Shown here in pieces: positions 5,961 to 6,380 of a DNA stretch of 6,380 nucleotides. The stretch is from CAZBDU01 sp964490725 (GTDB lineage: Bacteria; Spirochaetota; Spirochaetia; SZUA-6; DRHE01). Numbering within the stretch: position 1 is the stretch's first letter; each line of letters starts with the position of its first letter. Position numbers and translations under genes: made by a program. The DNA is taken from NCBI GenBank assembly GCA_964490725.1, contig CAZBDU010000169.1:1-6380 (forward strand). Direction: 5' to 3'. The notes under the pieces were generated by a model, which had not been told where the DNA came from, searched no databases, and saw only the letters and a list, made by a program, of their open reading frames with translations.

Positions 5961-6380
5961 AGGCGCCGGGGCCTGGCCGCGGGGCGGCGGCGGACCGGCG
6001 CCGCGGGCCCTGGTGATCGCCGGGGACGGGTTGAACTGCGAGCGGGAGACGGCGCACGCCTTCCGCATGGCCGGAGCGGAGCCGGAGGTGGTGCACATCA
6101 CGGACCTGCTGGACGGCCAGCGCCGGCTGGCGGGCTTCCAGCTGCTGGCCTTCATCGGCGGCTTCTCCAACGGGGACCATCTGGGCGCCGGAACGGTCCA
6201 GGCCAGCCGTCTCCGGCACCGGCTGGGGGAGGAGCTGGCGCGCTTCCTGGAGGGCGGCGGGCCGGCGATCGGGATCTGCAACGGCTTCCAGACCCTGGTG
6301 AAGCTGGGCGTGCTGCCGGGCGAGCCGGGCGAAGGGCCGCGCCCGCGCGGTGCGGACCGGCCGGGCGGGACAGGCAGCGC
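5950..6380 (+). CDS. purQ: FGAM synthase glutaminase subunit PurQ (3' end outside window)
   Basis: At least 143 residues of a class I (triad) glutamine amidotransferase, cut by the window edge. It hydrolyses glutamine and passes ammonia to PurL for FGAM formation. After an 18-residue Gly/Pro/Arg-rich extension comes the first strand ALVIAGDGLNCERETAHAF (20-38), then GGFSNGDHLGAGTVQASRL (70-88) and the nucleophile elbow AIGICNGFQTLVKLG (106-120) with catalytic Cys110. The GFSNGDHLGAG form points to the longer PurQ type (about 270 residues), the one I recall partnering PurS-PurL fusions. The catalytic His and Glu would lie beyond the edge. The ATG overlaps the end of purL by 11 bases and has a strong Shine-Dalgarno. 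An in-frame GTG at 6013 would cut away the first strand and is unlikely. After VLPG (121-124) the protein turns into a low-complexity Gly/Pro/Arg stretch that appears to be an insertion. Confidence 0.93.
   Translation, partial: MGSRGAGAWPRGGGGPAPRALVIAGDGLNCERETAHAFRMAGAEPEVVHITDLLDGQRRLAGFQLLAFIGGFSNGDHLGAGTVQASRLRHRLGEELARFLEGGGPAIGICNGFQTLVKLGVLPGEPGEGPRPRGADRPGGTGS

Noticed and set aside
4583..6016. A 477-codon + strand frame inside purL
   Set aside because: It is out of frame with PurL and encodes low-complexity Arg/Gly/Ala-rich sequence; PurL motifs continue unbroken in their own frame through the whole region.
2595..6281. A 1,228-codon open frame on the - strand opposite purL and the end of purM
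   Set aside because: It lies antisense to clearly conserved genes and encodes a Gly/Pro/His/Gln-rich product with no recognisable domain. Long antisense frames are expected where GC is so high that stop codons are rare.

Overview
The window is very GC-rich bacterial DNA, roughly 70% GC by eye. All recognisable genes are on the + strand and tightly packed. It has two parts. The left part (about 1-1295) is a translationally coupled pair: a small nitroreductase-family flavoprotein and a protein of the carbohydrate-binding family 9-like (CBM9/DOMON-like) group. The right part (1489 to the window end) is a de novo purine cluster, purM-purL-purQ, with overlapping genes. The last gene, purQ, runs off the right edge.

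The purine genes encode two consecutive steps of IMP synthesis. PurL, carrying a fused PurS-like module, works with PurQ to convert FGAR to FGAM using glutamine and ATP. PurM then cyclises FGAM to AIR. The layout (PurS fused to PurL, separate PurQ with a GFSNGDHLGAG signature) resembles what I recall from Geobacter-type Deltaproteobacteria and some other anaerobic or deep-branching lineages. I cannot place the organism more precisely, and nothing here looks like a mobile element, CRISPR array or RNA gene.

The most unusual feature is PurM. It has 498 residues against the usual 330-350, in one unbroken reading frame. The extra length looks like a second copy of the N-terminal (A) domain, giving an A1-A2-B order. 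The two copies have complementary motifs. A1 keeps the family's N-terminal YRSAGVD segment, FLDY and GGETAEMPG, but has no DGVGTK. A2 keeps SMDGVGTK and MNDILCQGA, but has lost FLDY and GGETAEMPG. This looks like domain duplication followed by reciprocal loss, which would make the two A domains form one composite active site within a single chain. I do not know of a description of such a PurM.

PurL is also notable. About 160 N-terminal residues contain two successive PurS-like repeats, an intermediate between the separate PurS/PurL/PurQ system and large single-chain PurL. The 193-base gap between the two parts holds only a weak promoter candidate and a small hairpin. The first 99 bases hold a possible tail of an upstream gene, an inverted repeat and a strong ribosome binding site.
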